DNA of 64,000 nucleotides from positions 5,518,001 to 5,582,000 of the forward strand of contig NW_026944383.1 of the NCBI RefSeq assembly GCF_033439725.1, read 5' to 3'. Source of the stretch: Neurospora tetraspora (lineage: Eukaryota; Ascomycota; Sordariomycetes; Sordariales; Sordariaceae). This document shows, in pieces, positions 23,609 through 33,503 of the stretch. The position numbers were made by a program, and so were the translations under genes. The notes beneath the pieces are model-generated. The model searched no databases. It was not told the DNA's origin and saw nothing but the letters and a program-made list of their open reading frames with translations. The stretch's first letter is position 1; every line of letters starts with the position of its first letter.

Positions 23609-23970
23609 ATGGAATCCCTCGGTATTTACCAGCACGAAAGATCCCAGGCCAAGATGAATCAGGCAGTTTGGAACGAAGCCAGGCAGCGCCAGGCTCAACT
23701 CATCGACACGATCATCGAGTTACGCCCATTCATGATTCGAGAAGAACTCGAGGATGAGTGACGGACAAGCAGTTGAAGGAGATGACTAACGATGAAGTCC
23801 GCGATGTGATGAAGACCGCTAATTACGAGATGGCGAGACGTATGCAGAAGAAGTAGAAGTGGTTAGTCGATATTGGGGTTGATCCTCGAAATGTGGGATC
23901 TCGAAGAGTACCAGCTTTTGTTTGCCTCGGGTCTTCTTTAAACAAGCAGAAAGAAGGGCAGAATTTCCAT
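23609..23970 (+). pseudogene. Charged coiled-coil fragment with frame breaks
   Basis: From 23609 an ORF reads MESLGIYQHERSQAKMNQAV and continues through QLIDTIIELRPFMIREELED to a stop near 23761. The next frame picks up TDKQLKEMTNDEVRDVMK, then KKxKWLVDIGVDP after a TAG. The composition is that of a helical, charged protein. At least one frameshift and one nonsense codon interrupt it. The family is not recognised. Confidence 0.35.
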
Positions 23971-24681
23971 CTGAACTATCTCTCTGCCTGAAAACGAAGC
24001 TGACTGGTAGTCCACTGCGAGTTCACCTCATCCTGTCTTTCGTTTCTGCCAGGTACTTTCAACCCGAAGTACGCAAACAGATAGCAGAATCGTCCGAACG
24101 TGGACCATTTCCCACTTGAATGGAAGGAGCCTCAGGAATATGCAAGGCGTATGACCACTCAGACAGTAAAAAACTTCAGACGTATAGGCAGGAGCCTCAT
24201 CCCATAATCCATGCTGCCCCCGATAAGAATTGTAATGCCGTCCTCTTGTTGGTCACCTGGGCAACGTTTTGCAACTGTCGTCCGAACTTTCGCAAGGCGG
24301 TAGCCTAGAGGTATTCAGTTGGTTTGAAAAGGCAGGCACGTCGACGCCAGCCCTCTGCCGTACCCCTCCCCGAGGGTAATAAAATCTTAAAGGTTTTCTT
24401 TCTCCCCCTCCTCTTCTTCTCTTCTCCCCCCAAGCACCAAGATCTGATCACCACCAGCGCACCGCTTTCTCTCGCCGTCGTAAGTAAACAGTAAATAGCT
24501 TTACAAGGAGGAAGCGAAACTGACAACTAATGAACCAGCACTACACCAACGATCTTCGTGTTTTTTTTTGTGTTGTTTTTCCAGCAACACCACCAGACCA
24601 CCACCACCACCAACACTTCTTCTCTCCTACCCCTCCTCACCACCACACCACCACCACACCACCACCACCACCGACGACACC

Positions 24682-25399
24682 ATGGCTCCTCGCGCTGCCA
24701 ACGTTGGTTCCGCCGCCCTCGCGGGCACCCCCGTCGCCGTGGCTCCTCGTGAGCAGCACCAACCGGGCGCCGACGCCCCGGGGAGTGCTCCCGCTCGCGC
24801 GGGCGCGGTTGACGAAGAAGAAGAAGACGACGATGACGACGACGTCAAGGTCGACACCATCGGAGAGGTATGTACTTAAATTCCACTTCCCTCCTTCTCC
24901 ATCTGCCTCTTGCCTTCACTTTGCCTTTCGCTTCGCCCTCTTCCACTTGTCATTTGGAAGTGATGGGAGAGTCAACTCTGCTCTTCTCTCATCACGACCA
25001 CCATCCTCTTCTTTTTTCTACCCTCATCAGACCTTCAAGCCAGTGACTCTGCCCCTCAAATACTCTTTCGTCCTCCACATCTTCGTAAAACAGTTCACTA
25101 ACTCTTGTCTCCTTCATAGATGTATGCGCGTGCGGTTCGCGAGTACGAGGTAAGCAAGATACGAGATTGAGACCTGATGTTGAAGCCCCCGTCTAACACC
25201 CCATCCCCTTCATCTTTGCCATTCTGCCTGTTGCCCTCTCGACCCGAACAATCCCTTAGAGCCCTGCTGCGTTGCCTGCATTGAGAGCGGCGCCATCTGC
25301 GTGCGCCCTGCGGGCGGCGTTGCTTGCCGCCGGTGCAATGAGGCCGGCCAGGGCTGCAACCCTGCGCCCGGTTTCTTGCGCCAGTCGCGCAACGAGTAG
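24682..25399 (+). CDS. Small protein with Zn2Cys6-like cysteine cluster
   Basis: Predicted exons 24682-24867, 25120-25149 and 25262-25399 give 117 residues. Intron 1 is 252 nt (GTATGT, CACTAAC branch, CATAG); intron 2 is 112 nt (GTAAGC, TCTAACA branch, TTAGAG). Residues 1-62 are Ala/Pro-rich, then acidic (a run of Glu and Asp ending VDTIGE). The last exon encodes six cysteines spaced C-x2-C-x6-C-x8-C-x2-C-x6-C (CCVACIESGAIC, CRRCNEAGQGC), which fits the Zn2Cys6 spacing without the usual basic residues between Cys 2 and 3. DNA binding is therefore doubtful. The acceptor for exon 3 was chosen to keep this frame open; a TTAG two bases earlier gives a different frame. A truncated copy of exon 1 is found at 49949-50024. 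Confidence 0.55.
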
Positions 25400-25763
25400 G
25401 ACTCGCTGCCCCCCGGTGACGAGAACCTTGACGTGTTGACCGAGCATCATCATTTTCCTCATACACAGCGTTTTCTTCCCCTCCTGTCACTTCACGGATC
25501 GTAGGTCTTTTGCACTTCGTTTTGGCACCAATCTTTCGAAGGGTATTGGCCCCCTCGGCCTGGGCCCTGTGCTCTCGTTCGGCGGCGGAGGAAGAGGTAG
25601 AGACCTGGCTGTGGAGGGACAGGGCGTGGTGGAGCCCCAAGTGTCGACACGTCTGGGCACCTTCTCCATGTACAGATCCTCGAATTTGAGATCCCACTGA
25701 GGTGACCATCGGTTGGAAACAACGAGACCGAAACGCTGTTGAGTACCTTCTGCGCGAGGTGGA

Positions 25764-27194
25764 GTGGCTTTCTTCCTGTCTCTCTTCGCTGGGCTTGGAG
25801 CGCACCAGACAACAACCAAACAATCGCCCTCCATCACACCAAAGATTCCAGAACCTTTGCTAACCTCTCATCTCAAACAGAGACTGGGCACCTCTCGTAT
25901 CTCCGAGGCTGCGAGCAGCGCTGCCCACAACCTCCCTGCCGCCCCGCCCGCCCTTTCCGTCCCTTCAATCCCCGAGGACACCGTCGCGTCGGCCCAGCCG
26001 ACGCAGCCCAACTCTTCCGTCTCGGGTGGCCTTGTGCTCCCAGCTCCGCCCTCGCTGGGTGGAGGACGCGCCGCTCTACCGTCTTCCTCGGGCGCCGCAC
26101 GTGGTGGTGGCCTCGCGGCTGCCCACGCCACCTCTGCGGCTGTCCCGCCGCAGGAAGAGTCAGAGTGCAGGTGGTCACGGTGGGACGTTGGGTTTGGCGG
26201 CGAATTGGGGTTGGAGATGCTCGGAACTGGAACGGCGCGTGCCGTCCAGCACGTATGGGCGCCGCAGGCGAGGGTGGTGCATGCGCCTGCTCGTGGCCAA
26301 CAAGGTCAGGCCGAAGAAGGTTACGAAGAAGGAGAGGAAGAGGACGATGACGAGAGGGGTAGGGACGTTGGCGTTGCTCTCACCAGGGACAGCGTCGACG
26401 ATGAGGTTGAGTTTGATGATGGTGACGTGGTGGAGGACCAGGCTGCTGAGGAAGCGGCCGCGAAAGCGGCTCGCGACCAACGCGGGAATCGACGCCTCGG
26501 GCGGGCCCATTTTACCCCCGAGGAGATTCAGTCGATTCAGTCCTTCCTCCCGCCCCCCGGTCTCACTCCTGAGGCCGCGGAGGCACCCTCCGATTCTTCT
26601 CCTCCCTCGCTCCCTGCTCCGTCCGCCCCGGTTGCTCCGGCTCCGGTGGCGGCTCCCATCGTTCCAAGCTCGGGTTCACCGTCGGCTTCGGCTGGCCCCC
26701 GGGACTTCCTTGCAGCCCCTCATTCGAGGGTTCCCCCTGCAAACCACGAATTCGGTTTCGACCCCTACGGCGACGAATTCAGGCGGGCCTTCAGGCGTCA
26801 CGTTGATCGAATCCGTGAGCTTAAGCCTGTTACGCCTGGTGCGCAGGTTTCGGAACCGGTTCCGTATCATCCTGATACGGGCCGGGCTGCCCTTTCTGAC
26901 GACGAGGTGCCCCAGGTGCCTCGCTCGGTAGGAAGGTCTGGATTCGGACTACCCAGATTCCACACATCTGGCAACCTCTTCGGTCCTGACGCTCGTAGTG
27001 GGCGTACGGATAGGGGAAGACCCTCGAGTCTTCCGGACGTCGACACGAGTGAAGAGGAGGACACGGGTAGTAAGGGGAAGAAGGGTGTGAGGGAGAAGAT
27101 TCGGGGGTTCTTGCCTTCTATGGGGCGGAAGGAGGGGAAGGGAAAGAAGAGGGAGGGCGAGGATGATGAGGATGGAGGGGGTGGGTTAGTTTGA
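25764..27194 (+). CDS. Low-complexity acidic protein, unknown
   Basis: A 476-codon frame. The first 130 residues are Ala/Pro/Ser-rich and not clearly coding. Residues about 180-250 are acidic (EEGEEEDDDERG). From about 250 it looks like genuine protein: GRAHFTPEEIQSIQSFLPPP, a Pro/Ala linker, EFGFDPYGDEFRRAFRRHVD, and a basic Lys/Gly-rich end. A 300-bp internal part (about 26160-26400) occurs as an inverted copy at 50337-50640, where the other strand encodes a hydrophobic helix. The same helix can be read here on the minus strand (26510-26175), so the true coding strand of that part is uncertain. The start may lie downstream of 25764 or in an unplaced exon. The function is unknown. Confidence 0.45.
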   Translation: MAFFLSLFAGLGAHQTTTKQSPSITPKIPEPLLTSHLKQRLGTSRISEAASSAAHNLPAAPPALSVPSIPEDTVASAQPTQPNSSVSGGLVLPAPPSLGGGRAALPSSSGAARGGGLAAAHATSAAVPPQEESECRWSRWDVGFGGELGLEMLGTGTARAVQHVWAPQARVVHAPARGQQGQAEEGYEEGEEEDDDERGRDVGVALTRDSVDDEVEFDDGDVVEDQAAEEAAAKAARDQRGNRRLGRAHFTPEEIQSIQSFLPPPGLTPEAAEAPSDSSPPSLPAPSAPVAPAPVAAPIVPSSGSPSASAGPRDFLAAPHSRVPPANHEFGFDPYGDEFRRAFRRHVDRIRELKPVTPGAQVSEPVPYHPDTGRAALSDDEVPQVPRSVGRSGFGLPRFHTSGNLFGPDARSGRTDRGRPSSLPDVDTSEEEDTGSKGKKGVREKIRGFLPSMGRKEGKGKKREGEDDEDGGGGLV

Positions 27195-28098
27195 GGGGGG
27201 GAATGGGTCACCTGGACAGGGCAGCCAGCAGGCCGGAATGTGTGCGGAAGGAGGAGCGCAGGAGAAAAAATATGAGGGTCGTTTTCAAGAGCGACGACCA
27301 GCTATGCCAGGTCAAGGAGTTCACCCTATTCCCCGAAGAGATGGGGCACCGCCAATCTCGCGATGTCCGATCAGAGCTGTTTCAAAGGGTTAACAGGGTG
27401 GAGAGGATTGGAAGGGGGGAGGATTGGGGGGGTGGCTGGGTTTTTATGTTGTCTGCAGAGTACGGGATCCTCTTCAACTTACATTCACGAAGCCCCAAGT
27501 GGGTGGAGATGGTTGGAGCGGTTTGAGATTGGCGTTTGTGGTCTGGCTTGGCCTGGGTTTTCGGCACGGGAAGGCGCTGGGTGTGTGTTTGGCTTGGGGT
27601 TTTTTTTTCTGACCATGATACCCCTGGGTCTTTTGCTTCCTGCTTTTCAGCTTGGACTTTTCTTGAAGTCAAGGCACGAACAATCGAACTTTTTGCCGGC
27701 CTCCATATTTCTCTTTCTCTTGCATCCATCTGCTGCGTGAACAAACATCCATAAGCTCAAGCAGGTCCGATATCAACAAGGTAAGAACGAGAGTCTTTGG
27801 GCTCATCTGTTGTTAGCACCGAAAGAGGTCCTTCCACCTGTCGACAGGAATACGCCCTTGGTAACAAGTCACCTTCGTCCGCAACTTAATCGCTCCTTTT
27901 GCAGAGGATTTTGGGTTTGCCTCTTGTGTAATGCCGAGTTGAAGATCGATATCCAGAACTCGAATGCATGGGACTGTAGCAGAGAGCAAGTGGCCGCAAG
28001 AGGACCACTCCTGAATAGAGTAGAGTTAAGTAGAGGTAACGGCCACCCATCCTCTCTTCCTAACAGCAGCAACAAAGCTGCCCGAAAAAGTCGCAGAA
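27195..28098. other. Intergenic, no gene recognised
   Basis: About 900 bases, with a G-rich stretch near 27405-27440 and a T-run at 27600-27610. No protein-like frame. Confidence 0.35.
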
Positions 28099-28317
28099 GA
28101 CAACCATCTTCAGCCCACCAACAAGGTGCTGATCCTCGAGGAGCTTGGCAGCGCGGCGCCCAACGGTACCGGTAGCGCCAAGGTGGGCGGCAATTATGCG
28201 CCAGTGCTGCGCTGGAGTGATAAGGCCCAGAAGGATGTATATGATATTACCCTGCACTTGGACAGCGCGAGGCATGAGGAGGTGGATGAGTTTAGCACCA
28301 GCGGCTGCGGACGGTCG
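28099..28317 (+). pseudogene. Branched-chain aminotransferase, C-terminal fragment
   Basis: One frame reads [37 protein letters not shown] and [19 protein letters not shown]. This is the core of fungal branched-chain aminotransferase-like proteins, including the [11 protein letters not shown] segment and the DEFSTSG motif near the cofactor pocket. It then breaks at CGRS-stop. No catalytic Lys region or N-terminus precedes it locally; the N-terminal piece is at about 22.1 kb on the same strand. The gap holds the CxxC gene and the low-complexity gene. Confidence 0.7.
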
Positions 28318-28887
28318 TGAGCGTATTGTCGTTCCAGTACGCTAAGATATCCGAAAATGAGTGGCCGACTCGTATTGTTCTGAAACACGTCGATGGAATG
28401 GGTGTCCGTGGATTTACTCTCTTGGTCGGGCCTCGCTTACTTCATCACTTGACCTGTCTTCCTCTCCTAAAGTGAAAAGCTGAAGTGATGCTCCTAGCCT
28501 AAGGCCAGCCAGGAACCGCGCGAGGGAGTGATGATGAGGAAGAGCTCGACTGCTAAAGGAAGTATTGGAGTAGGCCTGCTTTGGGCAGTATCCTACAACT
28601 TGTGTGGGTGGTAGGCCACGTCGCGGTGGATGAAGGCGACAGCTGAGGAGAAAAGCGGGTTATTAAAGGGGGGAAAACGTCCAGACCTGAGATCGCATGA
28701 TCGGAATCGCCCAGAACCGACAAGAGAAAGAAAGAAAAAGAACCAGTGAACACACAGTCAGCTTCACTGAAACGGCGCGAAAACCTTGAGGCAACCTTAA
28801 ATGCAACATTTTTTACGAGACCCACCTCTATCCAACCTGGCTACATGCTCCTTCACCGGATCCAATACGTTCCCCCCCTTCACCAAC
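28318..28887. other. Intergenic, no gene recognised
   Basis: About 570 bases between the aminotransferase fragment and the stop of the membrane-protein gene. It probably contains that gene's 3' untranslated region. Nothing else is seen. Confidence 0.35.
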
Positions 28888-30585
28888 CTAAAAGAACCTG
28901 AAAATCGAATCCGGCCCTCTCCTCCTCTTAAACCCGCCATACCACTTGCAAAGCGGATACATTATAGCCAACACCAACAACCAAACCCCAAAAAACACCC
29001 ACAAATTATCCACGCCCACCGCCGGCTGGCCCGGCTTCCAATAATCCGGGTGCCCAAGCACATGTCCAAACCAGTGCGTCGCGGGCCTAGCCAGCACGAA
29101 CAGCAGCGTCAAATGACCAACAAAGAAAAACAACGCAGATGTGCCAAACACCAAAAGGGGATCAAAGACGATAGTAGCAAGACGCGGGGGGATGACGCTG
29201 AAGAAAGCAAAGAGAAAGAGGTTGCCCGCCATGGTGAACGCCCAGAAGGCCACGTCGGGCGGGTACTTGATCAGGTAGATGAAGGACCTCCAGGAGGCGA
29301 GGTACTGGTTGTCGGGGGCGTCGGGCTTTGCGTGCTCGGGCATGTGGAGGCAGCCTTCGGAGAGGTTTCCGGCGTTGAGGAAGCGGGTGCCGACGAAGAC
29401 GATGGTGAAGGCGATGCCGGCGAGGAGGTTGCCCGTGGTGATGGCCTTGGTGCTCCAGGAGCGGGCGAGGATGATGCGGCCGGCGACGAGACCGAGGATG
29501 GCGAACGAGATCCACGCCAGTGGGGGGAAGACGGAGATGATGCGCCAGTCGGTATCGAAGACCTGGTAGAACCAGATGCGAGCCCAGATGGTGTCGGGGA
29601 GCTTTTGCACGGGCTCGGCGCCGCAGTGGCCGTTGGTTGGGCTGAGCCAGATGTTCCACCAGATGGTCACGACTGCGAGGGCTGAGAGCACCAAGTTGTG
29701 GATGTGCCAGGATATATCGGCGGCACGGATGATGGCACGGTCGGGAGCGATGTCCTCTACCCCTCGGCGGTTAGCCAGCAGCGGTTCGGTGGCATCGTCT
29801 TCCTTCTTCTCCGGGAGCACCTTGAGGATGATGAAGGCAAGCATCTTCTCGGTCTTGGCGGCCACAAGCCAGATCAATCCCGAGAGGAGGTAGTCGACAG
29901 CCAAGGCAAACAAGACGATGTTAAGGAACCACGTATCTCCCAAGGTGATGCCCAGGCTCATAACGATCATGACCAGGGTCAAGACGACTGCTCTCGTGAA
30001 GAAGTGCCAGGCCATCCGAGCTGTGGACCAGCCCAGGTTGGTTCGAGACCGACCAAAGTAGACGATGCCCATGCCGAGAAGGAAGGTGAAGCCCGGGGCG
30101 CAGAGGTGGGTCAGCACCCGAATGTTGTGGGCAATCGGGCGATTCCATTCGTGAACAGGGATCGAGTCGTTCTCACCCTGAGGAGCGGTTGCGTGGTCCC
30201 ATGATTGCAGGGCCATGGCGTTGTGATCCAGAGCCATGAGGACCATTAGCAATCCTCGAAGTAGGTCGGGCGCAAGGGCGCGGGCGGTGGACTTGTGATG
30301 GCCATCATGACCCGATCTCAGTGTGTGGGTGAAGGAGCCGTAGCTATAGGAGCCATGTTGATGCTGATGCTGGTTCGATTGGGACTCTAGGGCAGATGAT
30401 TGTCCATTCTGGGCATGCCACTCTTCGTCTGGGATGGGTTCGTGGTCGAGAATCTGGAGGTCGGAGGATGCGTCGCAGGCATCGGCTGCAAACGAGGTTT
30501 CCTGGACAGCAGGGTCCGGTTGCTCTGGAATGTCGACCTGGCACGCCTGTGCCGGCAGGTTATTGTTTTGGTCTTGCGTCTTCAT
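28888..30585 (-). CDS. DUF1624 / HGSNAT-like multi-pass membrane protein
   Basis: 565 residues from the ATG at 30585, which begins MKTQDQNN; an ATG at 30702 would add 39 residues of unlikely leader. The first 110 or so residues are a polar cytosolic tail rich in Gln, Ser and His. The family signature follows: RALAPDLLRGLLMVLMALDH at the first helix, then about 10 transmembrane helices with HNIRVLTHLCAPGFTFLLGM and LGITLGDTWFLNIVLF. This is the heparan-alpha-glucosaminide N-acetyltransferase catalytic-domain family (transmembrane acyltransfer) as found in fungi, where the acceptor is not known. A short GGFKRRRG tail faces the cytosol by the positive-inside rule. No intron is needed. Confidence 0.8.
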   Translation of the reverse strand: MKTQDQNNNLPAQACQVDIPEQPDPAVQETSFAADACDASSDLQILDHEPIPDEEWHAQNGQSSALESQSNQHQHQHGSYSYGSFTHTLRSGHDGHHKSTARALAPDLLRGLLMVLMALDHNAMALQSWDHATAPQGENDSIPVHEWNRPIAHNIRVLTHLCAPGFTFLLGMGIVYFGRSRTNLGWSTARMAWHFFTRAVVLTLVMIVMSLGITLGDTWFLNIVLFALAVDYLLSGLIWLVAAKTEKMLAFIILKVLPEKKEDDATEPLLANRRGVEDIAPDRAIIRAADISWHIHNLVLSALAVVTIWWNIWLSPTNGHCGAEPVQKLPDTIWARIWFYQVFDTDWRIISVFPPLAWISFAILGLVAGRIILARSWSTKAITTGNLLAGIAFTIVFVGTRFLNAGNLSEGCLHMPEHAKPDAPDNQYLASWRSFIYLIKYPPDVAFWAFTMAGNLFLFAFFSVIPPRLATIVFDPLLVFGTSALFFFVGHLTLLFVLARPATHWFGHVLGHPDYWKPGQPAVGVDNLWVFFGVWLLVLAIMYPLCKWYGGFKRRRGPDSIFRFF

Positions 30586-31851
30586 GACTGCAAGCTGTGG
30601 GTTGTCGTTGCCAGACCTTGCACAGGTTGGAACGGCATGAAAGTGAAGAAAGCAGGTGCAGTTGGGTGATGTTGGGTTGGGGTTGTGACTTGTTAAACCC
30701 AAACCGGAAGGATTGAGATGTCAAATGTGCGTCGCGTTGTTTGCGATGAGGTCACTCGGCTTTAAACAGACAGTGTTGGCTGTCCTCTTGCTTGGAGCGC
30801 CGCATGAGTCCTTGCCGCTGGGCCTATCATCCTCGCCGATGCGCTGTCAATCACTGGCATTTTTAGCAGATTTTCTCTTCACTGTGCATGCGCTGTTCCA
30901 AGCCCGCCGATTCGTGGAGCCATGAGCACGCCCCACCATCAATGGTTCACAGATCTGACATCAGATCTGGATTCATTTCTCTCTCTTTGAGAAGTGCGAA
31001 ATGCTACTACCTTACAAGTCTTGAAGATATCACATAAGCAAGGCAGTGAAAGACTCTGGCGGCTTTCCGGTATGATTCATTCATCCCGTCGTTACAACGA
31101 ACCGCGACCAATCTATGGCAGCCGTTAACTCCGGTGTGCCTGGGCCAACAGCGATCGAAGTTGGGGTAGATCCTCTGTAAGTCCGGGGTGTAGCTCAGAC
31201 TCTCGGGGCCCGCCGAACATCTCGTCGATACCTCTAACGAACATCGAAACAGTCTCAAGGACACTCGAAGTGCATATTTACAGAAAAGAGGTTGAGATGA
31301 AAACTTGCCTTTCAAAGTCTTTTGTATGGATCTGACTATTTGTATCCCGTATTTCACAATTTCAGGACGTACCTTAGGTTGAGGAATGCAGAAGCGCATT
31401 GGCAGTTCCTCCCCATGCTGTTATAGCATCAACGCTGCTCCTGCCAGAGACATCCGGATCGGAGTCCGCGGATGACCATCCCGACGACATCTATATCCAA
31501 TGGATTACTGATTATCGTGCAGCTCGCAGCGTACAGGATCTTATCCCCGTAGCATTATTATCATCACCATTATTATCGTGCCGCCCTTTGGAATATGGTA
31601 CTTACAGAAGATCCTTAACTCCGTGGCTTGTCGGATCCAATCTGTCGTCAACACCAAAGTCCGGCAATAGGACAGCAACAATGCCTACTTCAAAATATCA
31701 GATCAATTGTGTATATAACCTCGGGTAGCATGGCGTCCAAGGAAACATGATTCTTTCTTTCACAGACACAAGAACAGTTCGCAAAGCTTAGTATAATCCA
31801 TCTTCTCAACTCCCAATCCGACCAACAAACCACAAGTCCACAACAAACAAA
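30586..31851. other. Divergent intergenic region
   Basis: About 1.27 kb between the minus-strand membrane protein and the plus-strand dehydrogenase. TATATAA at 31712-31718, 134 bases before the dehydrogenase ATG, is a likely core promoter. No gene is recognised. Confidence 0.4.
31712..31718 (+). promoter_or_regulatory. TATA box of alcohol dehydrogenase gene
   Basis: TATATAA, 134 bases before the start codon, followed by an A- and C-rich leader (CAACAAACAAA before the ATG). Confidence 0.45.
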
Positions 31852-32904
31852 ATGTCTACCGAAACCCTTCCCCAAACCTTCCGCGCCGCCCTCCTCCCCT
31901 CCGCCAACACCTCCCTCTCCATCCACTCCCTCCCCCTCCCCTCCCCCGGCCCCAACCAACTCCTCATCCGCGTTCTCGCCTGCGGCATCTGCGCCGGCGA
32001 CGCCGTCGTCGCCACCGGTCTCCTTCCCCCAACCCAATTTCCCACCGTCCTAGGCCACGAATATGTCGGAGACGTCGTCGCCCTCGGCCTTGATACCTCA
32101 AACTCCAACTTTCAAATCGGCGACCGCGTCGGCGGCGCCTGGCACGGCGGCCACTGTACCACCTGCCCCTCCTGCCTGCGCGGCTCGCAGCAGACATGCT
32201 CCAACCAGCAGATTACGGGCGTGAACCACCACGGTGCATACGCGGAGTACACCCTCCTGCGGACGCAAGCTGCGGTGCGGGTGCCGAGGGACATGGACCC
32301 GGCTTCTACTGCTCCCTTTCTCTGTGCTGGGTTGACCGTGTTTAATGGCATTCGACGCATGGGGATCGAGCCCGGCGGAAGTGGCGGGTTCGTGGCTATC
32401 CAGGGCTTGGGAGGGTTGGGACATTTGGCTGTGCAGTACGCGCGGGCGATGGGATATCGGACTGTGGCTGTTAGTAGGGGGGAGGAGAAGAGGGAGTTTG
32501 CGATGAAGGAGTTGGGGGCGCATGAGTATGTTGCTGCTGAGAGCGCGGAGGTTGCGGCGAGGAGGTTGAGCGAGATGGGAGGGGCGGCGTGGATTGTGTC
32601 TACGGCGCCGACGGCGAGCGCGTTTAAGGAGTTGGAGTATGGATTGAGGACGGGAGGAAAGTTGTTGTTGTTGGCGTGCGCGGGGCCGGTGGAGATTGAT
32701 ACGACGGTGTTGGTGCTGAAGCAGTTGACGGTGCATGGGTGGCCGTCGGGGACGCCGCTGGATGCGGAGGAGGCGATTCAGTTTGCCAAGTTGCATGGGA
32801 TCAAGTGTTTTGTTGAGAAGTTCCCGCTGGAAGAGGCGGACAAGGCGTTTGAGCTGATGAAGGCGGGGAAGCCAAAGTACAGGAATGTGTTGGTTATGGA
32901 GTAG
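31852..32904 (+). CDS. Zinc-dependent alcohol dehydrogenase (MDR family)
   Basis: 350 residues, single exon, usual length for the family. Reversible NAD(P)-dependent oxidation of an alcohol; probably cytosolic. The catalytic zinc ligands are Cys in LACGICAGD and His-Glu in LGHEYVG. The structural zinc loop is CTTCPSCLRGSQQTC (four Cys). The coenzyme fold has the glycine motif GLGGLG. The N-terminus is typical (RAALLPSANTSLSIHSLPLP). Its closest overall shape is the fungal ADH1/propanol-preferring type, although the usual GICHTD is GICAGD here, which may change substrate choice. The 5' half uses mostly C-ending codons while the 3' half is G-rich, an unusual switch within one gene. A TATATAA lies 134 bases upstream. 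It is separated by about 600 bases from the convergent transporter gene. Confidence 0.9.
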   Translation: MSTETLPQTFRAALLPSANTSLSIHSLPLPSPGPNQLLIRVLACGICAGDAVVATGLLPPTQFPTVLGHEYVGDVVALGLDTSNSNFQIGDRVGGAWHGGHCTTCPSCLRGSQQTCSNQQITGVNHHGAYAEYTLLRTQAAVRVPRDMDPASTAPFLCAGLTVFNGIRRMGIEPGGSGGFVAIQGLGGLGHLAVQYARAMGYRTVAVSRGEEKREFAMKELGAHEYVAAESAEVAARRLSEMGGAAWIVSTAPTASAFKELEYGLRTGGKLLLLACAGPVEIDTTVLVLKQLTVHGWPSGTPLDAEEAIQFAKLHGIKCFVEKFPLEEADKAFELMKAGKPKYRNVLVME

Positions 32905-33503
32905 AGGCGTCAAGAACGGAAAAGATATCTGATGGTGGGGGATTAGCTGGGTCAAGTCATGAGTTAACTTGATACCTTAGAAGGTAGTTAAGCGGATGCT
33001 ACTCCGTCTTTCGTTTCCGGTTACTACGGTTGCACCGGTTGTCGGAGTGGCACTGAGTCATCTGCTAGATACATCCAACCTTTGGAAAGCCCAGGCGCTG
33101 ATGCCGATGATGTGGAACCTGGAAGCAATCAAGTGAACGACTTACTTTGACAAAGCCTATAATGAAGTGGCTTCCGTTGTCGTGAAACTTAAAGCTATAA
33201 AAAGGGGGCAAGTAAACAAAGATAGACCAAGGCGGCATTATTGGTGCACGTATAAGAAAAGGGAGGTGCACGCGGAGTAAACGCCTTATTTGCTCTGCAA
33301 ATAGCCTGAAATATGTACAGGTATTACTGCATCCAATTTGTAGTGACCAAACGCTCATCTAAACATGCAATGTTCGAGGGTATATAATCGGCAAATGGGT
33401 ATATCGGAAGGCAATGGATGTGTAACCAAGAATAACTAGTATGTATATCGGAACCCGGCCTAAAAGTTCATGTCAGCTTCCCTCCCAGTTGCTAGAAACA
33501 CCA
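32905..33503. other. Convergent 3' region
   Basis: Lies between the stops of the dehydrogenase (plus) and the MFS transporter (minus). It should hold both terminators. A copy of the GCACGCGGAGTAAACGCC motif lies at 33268-33285 (related to 36170-36300). No gene is seen. Confidence 0.4.

Noticed and set aside
25098-25823. 241-codon minus-strand frame
   Set aside because: Arg/Ser/Gln-rich shadow that overlaps the intron-exon structure of the CxxC gene.
29162-29659. Arg/Pro/His-rich frame in the DUF1624 gene
   Set aside because: Same-strand shadow of a well-supported membrane protein.
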